A DNA stretch of 64,000 nucleotides from Selaginella moellendorffii. Taxonomy: Eukaryota > Streptophyta > Lycopodiopsida > Selaginellales > Selaginellaceae. The stretch is taken from contig NW_003314329.1 of NCBI RefSeq assembly GCF_000143415.4, positions 336,619 through 400,618 of the forward strand, in the 5' to 3' direction. A program made the position numbers and the translations under genes. Positions 1 to 9,098 of this stretch are shown here, piece after piece. The first letter of the stretch is position 1. The number at the start of each line of letters is the position of its first letter. The notes below the pieces were generated by a model. That model was not told the origin of the DNA and did not search any database. It saw nothing but the letters and a program-made list of their open reading frames with translations.

Positions 1-14
1 GCTCCGCTTCTCAC

Positions 15-144
15 CTCGGATGCCGGCTCTTGCCGTTGCCTCGGCGAAGTCCTTGATGGTCTGCAGGATCGCGCCGTCTGTCTTGAGGCGCTTGGGCAGC
101 TCGCCACCAGCATTGCCGCCATCGCCGCCGCGTCTCGGCGCCAT
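15..144 (-). CDS. First coding exon of an unidentified gene, cut by the window edge
   Basis: An ATG at 144 opens a 43-residue exon on the minus strand that ends at a consensus GTGAGA donor just left of position 15, so the rest of the gene lies outside the window. The peptide begins MAPRRGGDGGNAGG and continues with a charged stretch, KRLKTDGAILQTIKDFAE. I do not recognise the family. The start lies only about 90 bp beyond the stop codon of the next gene on the same strand, which is the tight packing seen across this end of the window. The exon call rests on an open frame plus a good donor. The product is unknown. Confidence 0.5.
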
Positions 145-234
145 GGAAAAACCCTACCTTGGAAGTGAGAATGTGGGTATAGAGCTTTCAAACAAATGGA
201 AGTTAGAACACCACAGACAAAAAGCTTGAGCGCT

Positions 235-1362
235 CTAGGCAACTTTCTTGCTTGTCCTGGCCAAGCTCTTCTTGCGCTGGCCGATCATGTACGTGTAGAG
301 AAAAGGGACACCTACCCACACAGAGAGGCCACAAAGAATGAGAGTGCGCTCTTTTTCATCGTAAAATACCTGGAACGTAGAGCAAAAGCACGAGCAGGGA
401 CGTGTAGTAGTATGAAAACGCGAAGTTGAAGGCGTTGGGCATCTCGATCGAGTACTTCTTCGAGGACTGCGACAACCAAAGGTCATCGATGAGATCAAAT
501 CCAGATTTTGCTTCTTCCAAAACTGGATTTTTTACTGACTAACCTTCATGTGAGACAGAGCAAGCATGGTGAGACCAACTTCGCCAGAGATTCCGGTTGG
601 ATACAAGACGAAGAAAGTGCTGTACCTGGAGACATCGATCCAAAACAAAATGTTAGAAAAACCAGCCAGTTTGTCAAAGATCTGAGATCTCACTCACCGT
701 AGCCAATGCAGAAAACCGGGTGTCAAGCCAAAAGCCTCCTTTGCAGCGAAAAACGAGTAGCGAATTACCTCTGTTACTGACCAGCTGAGAACGAGAAGCG
801 TCACAAGCCAATGCGACCTCGTCTGTGCAACAAGGAAAAGTAAGAACACCAAAAAAAAGTTCCTTTTTATTTCTCCCCAACTCACGGGAGCTTGTAAGAT
901 CTTACTACCTCTGGGAAACTCCAGAGAACACCCCACGTAACGAAGAGGCGTGAAGAGATCTGAGGCAGAGTTGCACTGACGGGCGAGCGCACAATCCCTG
1001 CATTCATCATCGTCTCACAAGTCACGAAACAAGGACACAAAATCTTACCAGCGAGGCTGTTGATTATCTACACGGCTCACAAGAATCTGGACGTCAGGAA
1101 AACGAAGAAACGAAGAAACGTAGGCTTGGATCTCACCTCGAGGATCGCTGCGGTTTGCGAGAGCTGGAGGGGCAATTCAATGGAGTCATAGACAGCAGAG
1201 TAGCCGGCTCCGTTCAAGGCCGCGAGAGCCCGAACAAGCACGGAAGCCCTGCAAGAGCGATCGCACGAAGGAAGCGCAAAGGCATATATCTTACCACCCA
1301 GCACAAAGAATGCAGTTGTAGAGCGCCAAGTAGACTCTCCGGATGCTCCAAGCGTCCGCCAT
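235..1362 (-). CDS. PAS2: Very-long-chain 3-hydroxyacyl-CoA dehydratase (PASTICCINO2 type)
   Basis: This is the third enzyme of the ER fatty-acid elongase cycle; it dehydrates 3-hydroxyacyl-CoA to trans-2-enoyl-CoA. Eight exons close in frame to 222 residues: 1362-1295, 1248-1137, 1067-1049, 997-909, 822-698, 625-544, 466-370 and 311-235. Plant PAS2 is about 221 residues. The protein starts MADAWSIRRVYLALYN and contains IVRSPVSATLPQ, SWSVTEVIRYSFF and YPTGISGE. Tyr146 and Glu153 in the last motif have the spacing of the catalytic Tyr/Glu pair known in this family. Several hydrophobic segments fit a polytopic ER protein, and the C-terminus is lysine-rich (QRKKSLARTSKK). One exon is only 19 nt. 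No lesion was found. The family call is firm; expression and exact UTRs are unknown. Confidence 0.95.
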
Positions 1363-1453
1363 AGCCAGAGCTTTTGCTCGGCTTGCCTCTCTTAAATGAC
1401 CGTTTTCACTCAAGAACCCTAAATCTGGAGCTTCACGTTTTCTTATAAGTTTT

Positions 1454-2056
1454 CTAGCTGGACACACACGACACCAACCGTAGCGATTGATGCGTAGCTC
1501 TCGACAGGAGGCTACCTCTCCTTCTCCCCTGCACGAACAGGGGCAAACAGCCCATGGCTTTGCCGCAGCTCGCGATTTCCTCATCGCCATCGTTGTCTTC
1601 CCCTTCGTCTTGGGCATCTTGAAAACCAATCTCCTCGTGCTGGCAATCGCAATCGATTTCTCCCTGAACTTCCTGGATAGCATGAGTTTCCCGGGCCTTG
1701 AGCGAGCAAGCTGTGGGCGAGACTCCGGTGAGATCCCGGTCCAGCTGCGTGGAGAGCGCGACCAGCTCGTACGAATCGAAGAGCAAGCTGCCGCAATCCC
1801 ACTTGAGGAGATAAGGTGCTCGCGGAGTGAAGCTCTGCTTGGGTATGATCATGGGATGATCATCGATGACCGGAGCTTGCTGGCGCCGCCGGGATTCCGC
1901 GAGGAAGCGAGACGGCTTGGTGTGCCAAGTCCTCCGCTCCTCGATCGTTTTGGCGGAGAGGACCCTCGCTGCTGCTCCTCCACCGTGCAAATGCCACGCC
2001 CAAGCTGCTGCTTTGCACAGGCTCGCGGCCTCGTCCTTGTCCCTCCGCGATTTCAT
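1454..2056 (-). CDS. Plant protein of unknown function with a KAAAWAW motif
   Basis: A single-exon frame of 200 residues starts MKSRRDKDEAASLCKAAAWA. It then has a basic PSRFLAESRRRQQ segment and, after about residue 80, the stretch APYLLKWDCGSLLFDSYELV. A KAAAWAW-type N-terminus followed by a PSR(F/Y) segment recurs, as I recall, in small uncharacterised plant proteins, so this is probably a real gene of unknown function. No signal peptide or membrane segment is obvious, and the middle is acidic (DEGEDNDGDEE). The opposite strand is also open here, which weakens the case slightly. Divergent transcription with the syntaxin gene implies promoters in 2057-2693, part of which is the assembly gap. 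Confidence 0.6.
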   Translation of the reverse strand: MKSRRDKDEAASLCKAAAWAWHLHGGGAAARVLSAKTIEERRTWHTKPSRFLAESRRRQQAPVIDDHPMIIPKQSFTPRAPYLLKWDCGSLLFDSYELVALSTQLDRDLTGVSPTACSLKARETHAIQEVQGEIDCDCQHEEIGFQDAQDEGEDNDGDEEIASCGKAMGCLPLFVQGRRRGSLLSRATHQSLRLVSCVSS

Positions 2057-2203
2057 CGCGCGCGATTGATCGATCTAGAGAGCTCTAGCTCGATCTTTAA
2101 AATATCTGGCTGGGCAACTGGCGAGCCCGGGATCTGTGATATTTGCGAGCGCTTCTGATATTTTCGGGGAAAAGAGAGATGATCGGCTGGAGAATGACGA
2201 TCT

Positions 2204-2303
2204 NNNNNNNNNNNNNNNNNNNNNNNNNNNNNNNNNNNNNNNNNNNNNNNNNNNNNNNNNNNNNNNNNNNNNNNNNNNNNNNNNNNNNNNNNNNNNNNNN
2301 NNN
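2204..2303. other. Assembly gap (100 N)
   Basis: Exactly 100 unresolved bases lie between the 5' ends of the KAAAWAW gene (-) and the syntaxin gene (+). The rounded length suggests an arbitrary-size scaffold gap. The flanks at 2057-2203 and 2304-2693 show no coding potential that I would support and probably hold both promoters. Confidence 0.98.
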
Positions 2304-2693
2304 ATAGGAAAATATCACACCCACCGTGGCAACATGGAACTTGTGCAAAGCGCGAATGCTACTTGACAAGCCCACGCTATTTCCCTTTTTGTTACGCGAC
2401 GTGGACACGTATGGTGACCTGGATCCCGCGTCATCGCCACGTCACCCGCGAGCCCTAAAGCTTGAGGTCGCGAGAATGCGGAGCTAGCTGCGGTGTCCCT
2501 CTCGTCGGATCTGGTAGGGTGGGAGAGTGGGGAGATCTTCCGCTAGGGCTTCGCGAGGGACTACTCACCTAGAATCTAGAATGATGTAGAGGAGGGGGGC
2601 GAGTGGGGGATTAGCTTGGATCTCTGATGATCACGCACAGGAGATCTTTGGAGCGATGGCAGTGTTTTAGGGTTTTGGGATTGCCGCTCGACA

Positions 2694-4126
2694 ATGGCCA
2701 CGCGCAATCGCACAGCTCTGTTTCGCAAGTACCGCACTGCCCTACAGCAAGTGCGGCCAGCGTCAGCGTCCACGTCGGCACAAGGCGCTGTCGTGGAGCT
2801 CTCCAATGCGCCCCTCCTGCGAGGGGCTGCTTCCGGATATAACAGGCTCAGCACGGTGGACGTGGATGGCTCCAGGTAGAATTTTTTTTCTGGATTTCTT
2901 TGCTCGATCCAACTCAAACTTCTTCTTCGTTTTTTTCTTTTCTTGTTGTGCTTGATCTCCACCAGGGAAGGTGTTGTATCGGTGGGATTGCCACCGCCTT
3001 GGGTTGATGTCTCGGAAGAAGTTGCAATCGACATGCAGAAGATCCGGTCCAAGATGGGAGAGTTGGCCAAAGCTCATGCTCGAGCGCTCATGCCTACGTT
3101 TGATGACATCAAAGGTAAAGGCCAAGAACACAACATAGAATTGATGAGTCAAGACATAACCAGACTGCTTAAGAAATGTGAACAAAAGCTGAGGCAGCTT
3201 TCTCAGGATCGAGGACACTCGGAAGACATGAAGCTGCGTGTGAATGTGCAGGTTTGTATTCTTTCTTCTTTTTCTTGGATTCTGGTGGACCAACATGTGT
3301 TGCTGTGAGCAGAGATCTCTGGCGACCGACCTCCAAACGTTGTCCGTTGAGTTTCGCAAGCATCAGAAAGGCTACTTACAGCGTTTGCAGCAGCAGCAGC
3401 AGCAAGAGGTCAGTCAGTGCTTTTTTTTTCTCTCTGGATCGCATTTTAGCTCACGGTGTTGGTGCTTTCTTTCTTGGCTTTGCAGCGTGCATCCATCACT
3501 GCGTCATACGAGCGGGGAAAAGAGGACGAGTTTTATGACCCGGTAAGCTCTCGCGCTTGTTTACTTTCTGGTTTTTCTCTAAACTGAAAGGTGGACTGGC
3601 TTGTTCCAGGGATTCAACGAGCAACAAATGTCCCGGCTCAAGAAGGCCGAGGTGCTGAGCGAGGAACGGGAGAAGGAAGTCCAACAGGTACTCTACTCAT
3701 TGCGTTGTTTGGGAAAAAGTTTTCTAATGCAGCTGGTCTGTGCAGATAATGGAGTCTGTGAACGATCTCGCGCAGATCATGAAAGACCTCTCCACGCTTG
3801 TAATCGATCAGGTATGCGTGTGGTATCAGGAGCTTAAGTTCTCAATCGATTATTTTCTTTGAAAAAACTCAGGGAACTATAGTCGATCGAATCGATTACA
3901 ACGTCCAACAAGTGGCCACCTCGATCGAGCAAGGAGTCCGAGAGCTAGAACAGGTTTGTTGGATCTCTCGCTTTTCATTCTCGCAACGCTAAGATCTTCT
4001 TCTTGTGTCAATGAACAGGCCGAAAGAACGCAAAAAAAGGGAGACATGGTTTTCTGCGTCATGGTTTTGATCGCACTGTGCGTCTTCATGATATGCGTGC
4101 TCATTTTCAAGAAGCTCGTCTTGTAG
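2694..4126 (+). CDS. SYP4: Qa-SNARE syntaxin of the SYP4 (TLG2) group
   Basis: Eight exons (2694-2875, 2966-3251, 3313-3408, 3486-3542, 3610-3687, 3746-3811, 3873-3953, 4019-4126) give 317 residues. The start MATRNRTALFRKYR is the hallmark of plant SYP41/42/43, trans-Golgi-network syntaxins that drive vesicle fusion in secretory and vacuolar traffic. An N-terminal Habc region carries LPPPWVDVSEE and LMPTFDD. The SNARE motif spans roughly residues 225-285, with the zero-layer glutamine in VIDQGTIVDRIDYN (Gln255), and is followed by a C-terminal membrane anchor, FCVMVLIALCVFMICVLIF. A short polyglutamine run, coded by CAG repeats, sits at the end of exon 3. All introns are 55-100 nt with GT-AG borders. 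The gene ends 88 bp before NAA30, same strand. Confidence 0.95.
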
Positions 4127-4214
4127 CCTAGGACAAAAGAAGTGAGCTCCAAATTTTTTGGAATAAAAAAGAGGGAACAGAAGATTTAGGGTTTGTTCAT
4201 GCGCCTTGCCCGCG

Positions 4215-5148
4215 ATGGCGGACGATGCGATTCGCTACGAGAGCTACAAAGGCGAGGAGCAGCTGCCGCTGGTGATGAGTCTCGTCGACAGCGAGCTGAG
4301 CGAGCCCTATTCCATCTTCACGTATCGGTATTTCATCACTTTGTGGCCAAATCTCTGTTACCTGGTAAGAAATTCGCCTCTAGAATTTCAAAGCTATCGA
4401 TATGATCGTGGAAATCGTCTCATCGTAGGCTTTCGACAAGGACAAATGCGTGGGCACTATAGTGTGCAAGATGGGGCACCATAGAAACTCCTTTCGCGGT
4501 TACATTGCAATGCTGGTGGTGATCACGGCGTACCGAGGCAAAGGCATAGGTTTGTAAGAACAAAAGAATTGGCAAAACAAGCGCGATGCTTCCTTCTTTT
4601 TCTCTTGGTTTTCCCAGCCACGGAGCTTGTGACGAGGTGCGTATCGGTGATGCGGGACTCAGGGTGTGACGAGGTTAGTGGAGACTTCTCTTTCGACTTC
4701 TCTTCCTTTTCTTTTTCTAAATTGTTCTTTGTGTGTGTGTGTGTGTGTCGTGGATCATGGACAACTATGCATCACTATCAATTCTCATAGTTTTTTGTTC
4801 TTTCAGGTGGCGCTCGAGGCAGAAGTGAGCAACGTAGGAGCACTCGCGTTGTATGGAAATCTCGGTTTCCTGCGAGCCAAGCGGCTGGACAAGTACTACC
4901 TCAACGGAGTCGACGCCTTCCGCTTGAAGCTGCGGTTTCCCAGGCCCGATTCAGCGCTACTGGACGAAGCCGAGCAGTCTTACGAAGTTTACAGCGACGA
5001 CCACTCGCACTCGCACTCGTGCTGTTCTCACGACCATCACCATCACTCGCACGGCCATCACCATCACGGTCACGAAATCGAGGAGCACGGACATGGACAC
5101 TGCTCGCATCACCACCACCACGGCCACGAACACCCGGGCTGCTGCTAG
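4215..5148 (+). CDS. NAA30: NatC N-terminal acetyltransferase catalytic subunit with a His-rich tail
   Basis: Four exons (4215-4364, 4429-4549, 4618-4673, 4807-5148) encode 222 residues starting [15 protein letters not shown]. The GNAT fold is clear: Arg/Gly acetyl-CoA loop YRGKGIA, then [19 protein letters not shown] and the family signature [21 protein letters not shown]30/MAK3 acetylates Met-hydrophobic N-termini co-translationally with NAA35 and NAA38. After the domain, from about residue 172, comes a tail of some 50 residues dominated by His, with Ser, Gly and Cys in HxH and HHHH patterns. It resembles metal-binding His loops and is not part of the catalytic fold as I know it. Intron 3 holds a (GT)9 microsatellite. 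The gene is convergent with the DELLA gene, stops 139 bp apart. Confidence 0.93.
4731..4748. repeat. (GT)9 microsatellite in NAA30 intron 3
   Basis: Nine GT units follow a T-rich stretch within the 133-nt third intron of NAA30. It lies outside the splice signals, and no function is implied. Confidence 0.9.
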
Positions 5149-5287
5149 TCGTGCTGCCAATACAAGTGTCGAGGTAAGAGAAAAGGGAGAAAAATCATAG
5201 AAAAGTTTTGGTATTGTCAATCTTTTTATATAGCTACTTACAATGTGTACAGGACTTCGTGCTGCGTTGCGTTGCATTGCTTTGCGT

Positions 5288-6742
5288 TTAGCAGCGCCAG
5301 GCAGAGGCTGCAAACAGGGTACGCGACTGCCAACCGAGCGTCAGGCAACCGGCAGTCTCTTGGATGGTGTGACCACCCCCTGGGAAAATGGTCAAGAAGG
5401 TGGCAGCCTGGTTGTAAGCATTGGACCCGAGGTGCCTCGGTTTGAAGCCCATGCCGGACATCCGCCGAGTCCACTGCTCCAGCCGCTCGTGCCTCTCGAC
5501 TCGGGCTCTGCCTTCGCACGCAAGGATGTTGACGATCTCTCGGCCCAGGTGGGCTTCGGACTCGAGAACCGCTTGCTCCACTTGACCGAACTGCTGGTAG
5601 ATTGAATCGAAGATGGCGGAGTAGTAGTGCAGGCACTCGTTGAAGCGGTTGTCGAAGTCGGGGCTGTTGTGGCTGGCATCCTGCTCGAGCAGCGTGAAGA
5701 TCTTGGGAGACAGGCGTCTCACCGATGCCAGGACCGAGTCGAGGCTATCGTCAACGAGGCGGTGAAGGTGTAGCATGGAGTTTACAGCCAGAGCCTCGCC
5801 GGGGTAGACCAGGACGGAGGCGATGGAGTTGACGGTCTGGAACTGGAGATCGACGCCTATACTAGCCGCGAACCGAGCGAGCCTGTTTCCAGTGTGGTGG
5901 ACTTGGAACTGGAGGTGGTCGGGGGCGATGGCGGTCAAGCGGAGGGACGGAGGTCCCCCGGGCCGGATAGCCAGCATCTGGATGAGCGGCGGCCACTGGA
6001 CACCCAGCCCAAACTCGAAGTCGATGATGTGCACGCTCCGCTCCTCCTCGAGCTCCTCGTACATGGCCTGGTTGGCGGTGAAGTGGCCGAACTTGAGGAA
6101 GGGACAGGTCCGGTAGAAGCTCTCGAGGAATGCTGGATCGGCTTCCTCGGCTTGCGCTGCTGGGAGAGAACCAAAGAGGATCCGGCGAGAGAGACCCTCG
6201 ACGAAGTAAGCAGCCACTCGGCCGATAGCTCCAGCGCTGTCACCCATGGAGAGTAGCAGCATGCGGATCTGGTCGAGAAACTCCTCGGCCTTGGCAGACT
6301 TGTCATCCTCTCGGCCAAGGCAGGCCCCGCAAGCGAAGAGCAAATGGATGAGCTTGAGCCCGTTTGCCTCTTGGTCGTCCTGCTGCTCGTCATCGGGCTG
6401 GGTGTGGATCATGTGGAGAGGCAGCGCGTTGGTGGTGGTGGTGGTGGTGGCGATCCTGCTCGAGTCGTGAGGACAAGAGATAAGCAGAGATGGCGGCGAG
6501 GGGCTGCTGCTGGTGTTATCTTGCTGCGAGTCTAGCGGACTACCTCGGGTTTGCTGCTCGATGAGGCTGTCGATCCAGCCGGAGATGTCGGATGGGTTGG
6601 AGTGGACCGCGTCCTGATCGAAGCGCTCGACTCCGAGGCTCTCGAGCCGCTCCATTCGATCTGCGAGTTGAGGGAGCTCCGCTTGTGCGACGGCGTAGCC
6701 CGTGTCCGCCAGCATGCTGTCGAACATCGCCCAGTTGCTCAT
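5288..6742 (-). CDS. DELLA-type GRAS transcriptional regulator
   Basis: A single exon of 484 residues. The C-terminal two thirds are a complete GRAS domain: leucine-rich LIHLLFACGACL near residue 130, VHIIDFEFGLGVQWP (VHIID), a second leucine-rich part, LGREIVNILACEGRAR, and the terminal SAW motif ending SAWRC. The N-terminus is what points to DELLA: DSMLADTGYAVAQAELPQLA aligns with the DELLA/LGYKVRSS block, and DAVHSNPSDISGWIDSLI aligns with the TVHYNPSDL block, the two segments that bind the gibberellin receptor GID1 in angiosperms. Both are diverged: DSMLA replaces DELLA, and VHSNP replaces VHYNP. Lycophyte DELLAs are known to have variant motifs. DELLAs repress growth in the nucleus and are degraded on GA perception. 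It may be one of the Selaginella DELLA genes, but I cannot match it to a named one. Confidence 0.88.
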   Translation of the reverse strand: MSNWAMFDSMLADTGYAVAQAELPQLADRMERLESLGVERFDQDAVHSNPSDISGWIDSLIEQQTRGSPLDSQQDNTSSSPSPPSLLISCPHDSSRIATTTTTTNALPLHMIHTQPDDEQQDDQEANGLKLIHLLFACGACLGREDDKSAKAEEFLDQIRMLLLSMGDSAGAIGRVAAYFVEGLSRRILFGSLPAAQAEEADPAFLESFYRTCPFLKFGHFTANQAMYEELEEERSVHIIDFEFGLGVQWPPLIQMLAIRPGGPPSLRLTAIAPDHLQFQVHHTGNRLARFAASIGVDLQFQTVNSIASVLVYPGEALAVNSMLHLHRLVDDSLDSVLASVRRLSPKIFTLLEQDASHNSPDFDNRFNECLHYYSAIFDSIYQQFGQVEQAVLESEAHLGREIVNILACEGRARVERHERLEQWTRRMSGMGFKPRHLGSNAYNQAATFLTIFPGGGHTIQETAGCLTLGWQSRTLFAASAWRC

Positions 6743-6766
6743 CTTGCCCCTCGGCTCCTCTCAAAG

Positions 6767-6830
6767 CTGGAAGAGAGAGAGCGAGCGAGCGAGAAAGAAA
6801 AAGAGAGAGACCGAGAGAGGGGGGGAGCGG
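6767..6830 (-). promoter_or_regulatory. CT-rich 5' leader of the DELLA gene
   Basis: On the coding strand this is an almost pure CT tract just upstream of the DELLA start at 6742. GAGA/CT tracts near plant transcription starts are common core-promoter or leader elements. The transcription start was not located, so whether it is promoter or 5' UTR is unknown. Confidence 0.5.
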
Positions 6831-6973
6831 TCGCTACGAGATGGGTTAAATGGACGGTGGCGGCCGCGCGCATCGGAGGGAGAGAAGGCTGCCACGTAGA
6901 TAATTCGCGGACAATGTGAATGGGACGGACGAGGGGCATATTCGCCCAGCTTTGAATATTAAGATAATAGAAG

Positions 6974-8698
6974 TTACGAGAGGTAGTTTACGTGGACACC
7001 CAACCATCCGGTCATGGTGACCACGGACGCAATGTGCTCCCAAAACAGTATCGCGGAGGCTTCTTGCTCGGCGTAACCTTGGAGGCTGGCCACCGCTCCT
7101 GCGAAGATTTGCAGTGTTAGTTCGATCCATTCATCCAAATCCCCCTTCTCACCTGCGAGAATGGAGGTTGGCATCGAGTGCTGGAGCAGCAGCACGAAGC
7201 GGAACATCTTGTTGTTGGGTGGTAGCAAGTTGAGCTTCTCGGCGAGTGAAACCACGGCAATGCCCATTGGAGGCACCAGCACAAGCCTCACCACCGTGAT
7301 GGCCAGCGTCGTCTTGAGTCCCAGCTCGGACGCTCCAGGTCCTGGAAACAACAGTGGCGAGTGAGTAAACTAAAGTTCCGGATTCGTATCTCTCCAACCT
7401 TTGACGAGATTCCCTCCGAGGACGAGCATGATGCATGGGATCATGGCTCCACTGATCCACAAGAGCAAGCAGCTTACGAGAAAAACAAAAAATGCCATGC
7501 CTTACCCGAGGATGTTGAGGCTGTCGGAGAGGAAGTAGAACACCGCATCGTCTTCCAGGAAGAGCATCTTGAGGAACGGCGTTGCTCCAAACACCAGTGC
7601 CAGAAGCTGCACAAAATCCACTGTTTCCAGCGACTGAAAGGAGAAAACAAAACACGATCTCTCAACGTACAGATGCTGCAACCGGTGGCTGAAGTATGTC
7701 TCCAATCCTCGCGCTCTGTAGCCACAGCTTGATTCGGGCCACGGCCTGCGACACTTTCCGGCACTGTTGAGAAGATCTCACACAAGAGTCCAGTTGACAA
7801 CTTACTTTGCTGTTCGTGGATGGAACAACATTGTCGCTTTCGCTTGCCTCGCTACTGCTGTGATCAACAAGGAGAGACTCTCGCAGCTTGGAGGCTTCTT
7901 CCTCTTCAGAAGCAGGAGGTGCTAGCATCCTGTACACGAACGTGTAGACGATCACTGCCCCCACCTATATACAGAAGTAGAGAAAACATCAGAAGCAAAA
8001 ACAATGGAACATACGCCATGAGCTCTACCAGGAGCAAAACTGGAATACGTACCCACTGTCCATAGGATATATACGCAACGCCGTCAGTGTTGCAAGTGTC
8101 TGGATCGTTGAAGGGGTTGTTCTTGTCCCGGCAAATCGCTCCCACGAGAACCAAAGGTATGTTTCCAATGTTTCCTGCGGGGACATGATTCATGGAGCTC
8201 CGGGATCCAAAAGCAAGCGAGCGAGGAAGAACATACCAATGCCGATCATGACGATGGTGAACTTGAAGAAGCGCGGCGGTGGCTTGATGAGCAGCGCCAC
8301 GAGCAGGCCGAGCAAACAGCCCAGTGTGGAGGAGAGAAGCACGTTGACTGGGATGAACCACCTGTTGACAAAAAGGACCACGTAAGTTCCGGAAGTCAGC
8401 GCTTCTTGACTACCATTCCAGCAGCTTCTCTAGGGTCACTGCTGTTCCCAGTTGCGTGAAGATGAGGCACGGCAAGAACACTTGGAAGACGAGCTGGAAC
8501 AAGGCAGCCATGGATGGATCTACATGGAGTGGATTGCTTCTCTCTTACCTTGCTCAGCTGCTTACGCGAAGTGGCGTTGAGGATGTTGATGTAGGAGGAG
8601 GCCATGAGCAATCCCAGCGCACACATGACCAGAACTTTGGCGATTGGAAGCACCGAAAACTGGAGCAATCGCGTCAGGGACTCGGGCTGCGCCTCCAT
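6974..8698 (-). CDS. PIN-LIKES (PILS) auxin carrier-like membrane protein
   Basis: Ten exons give 398 residues: 8698-8549, 8493-8414, 8361-8237, 8174-8053, 7964-7806, 7763-7671, 7606-7506, 7451-7399, 7341-7153 and 7098-6974. PILS proteins sit in the ER and adjust intracellular auxin by sequestration. Family marks include WWFIPVNVLLSS, GNIGNIPLVLVGAIC, FNDPDTCNTDGVAYISYGQW, GATPFLKMLFL and SMPTSILAGAVASLQGYAE. Two hydrophobic bundles flank a hydrophilic, Ser/Glu-rich central loop (about residues 170-210, SSSEASESDN), the usual PILS topology. All junctions are GT-AG with matching phase. It is about 231 bp downstream of the DELLA start, same strand. It resembles the PILS2/PILS6 side of the family more than the other members, by memory only. 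Confidence 0.9.
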
Positions 8699-9098
8699 TG
8701 CAATGCTCTTCCTTTTTCGACATGAAATTCCTAGACAAAGGCGCTTCCTCTCGCCCTAAACCCGGTCCCAATCGTCGCTCAGACACACTAAAAATCTCTC
8801 TTTTTTTTTTTTTTTTGTCTACAGCGACTCTCCATCCACCCAAGCAAGAGTTTTATACAAACTTAAGCTAACCGTTTATTTGTGTAGCCAAAAAATAGTT
8901 CCAGCCGAGAACATATCTTAGCGTCGATCAATCCGAGAGAAAGAGAATGGAAGGAAAAGAAAGAAAAAACAGAAGAATCGCCCACCATCTGGATGAACGA
9001 AATAAATGTGTGGAGCGGTGGTGTCACTCGAAACTTGCAAAAAACACCACCATGCACCACCAAAAATCGGCTAGATCGTCTCGACCGCTTCGCTTCGA
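8699..9098. other. Intergenic space without a gene
   Basis: This lies between the PILS start and the kinase stop, both on the minus strand. It contains a T-run at about 8798-8815 and AT-rich sequence. I see no coding or RNA gene here. Confidence 0.6.

Noticed and set aside
1487..2158. 223-codon plus-strand frame opposite the KAAAWAW gene
   Set aside because: Less protein-like than the minus-strand frame and runs to the assembly gap; kept only as a caveat.
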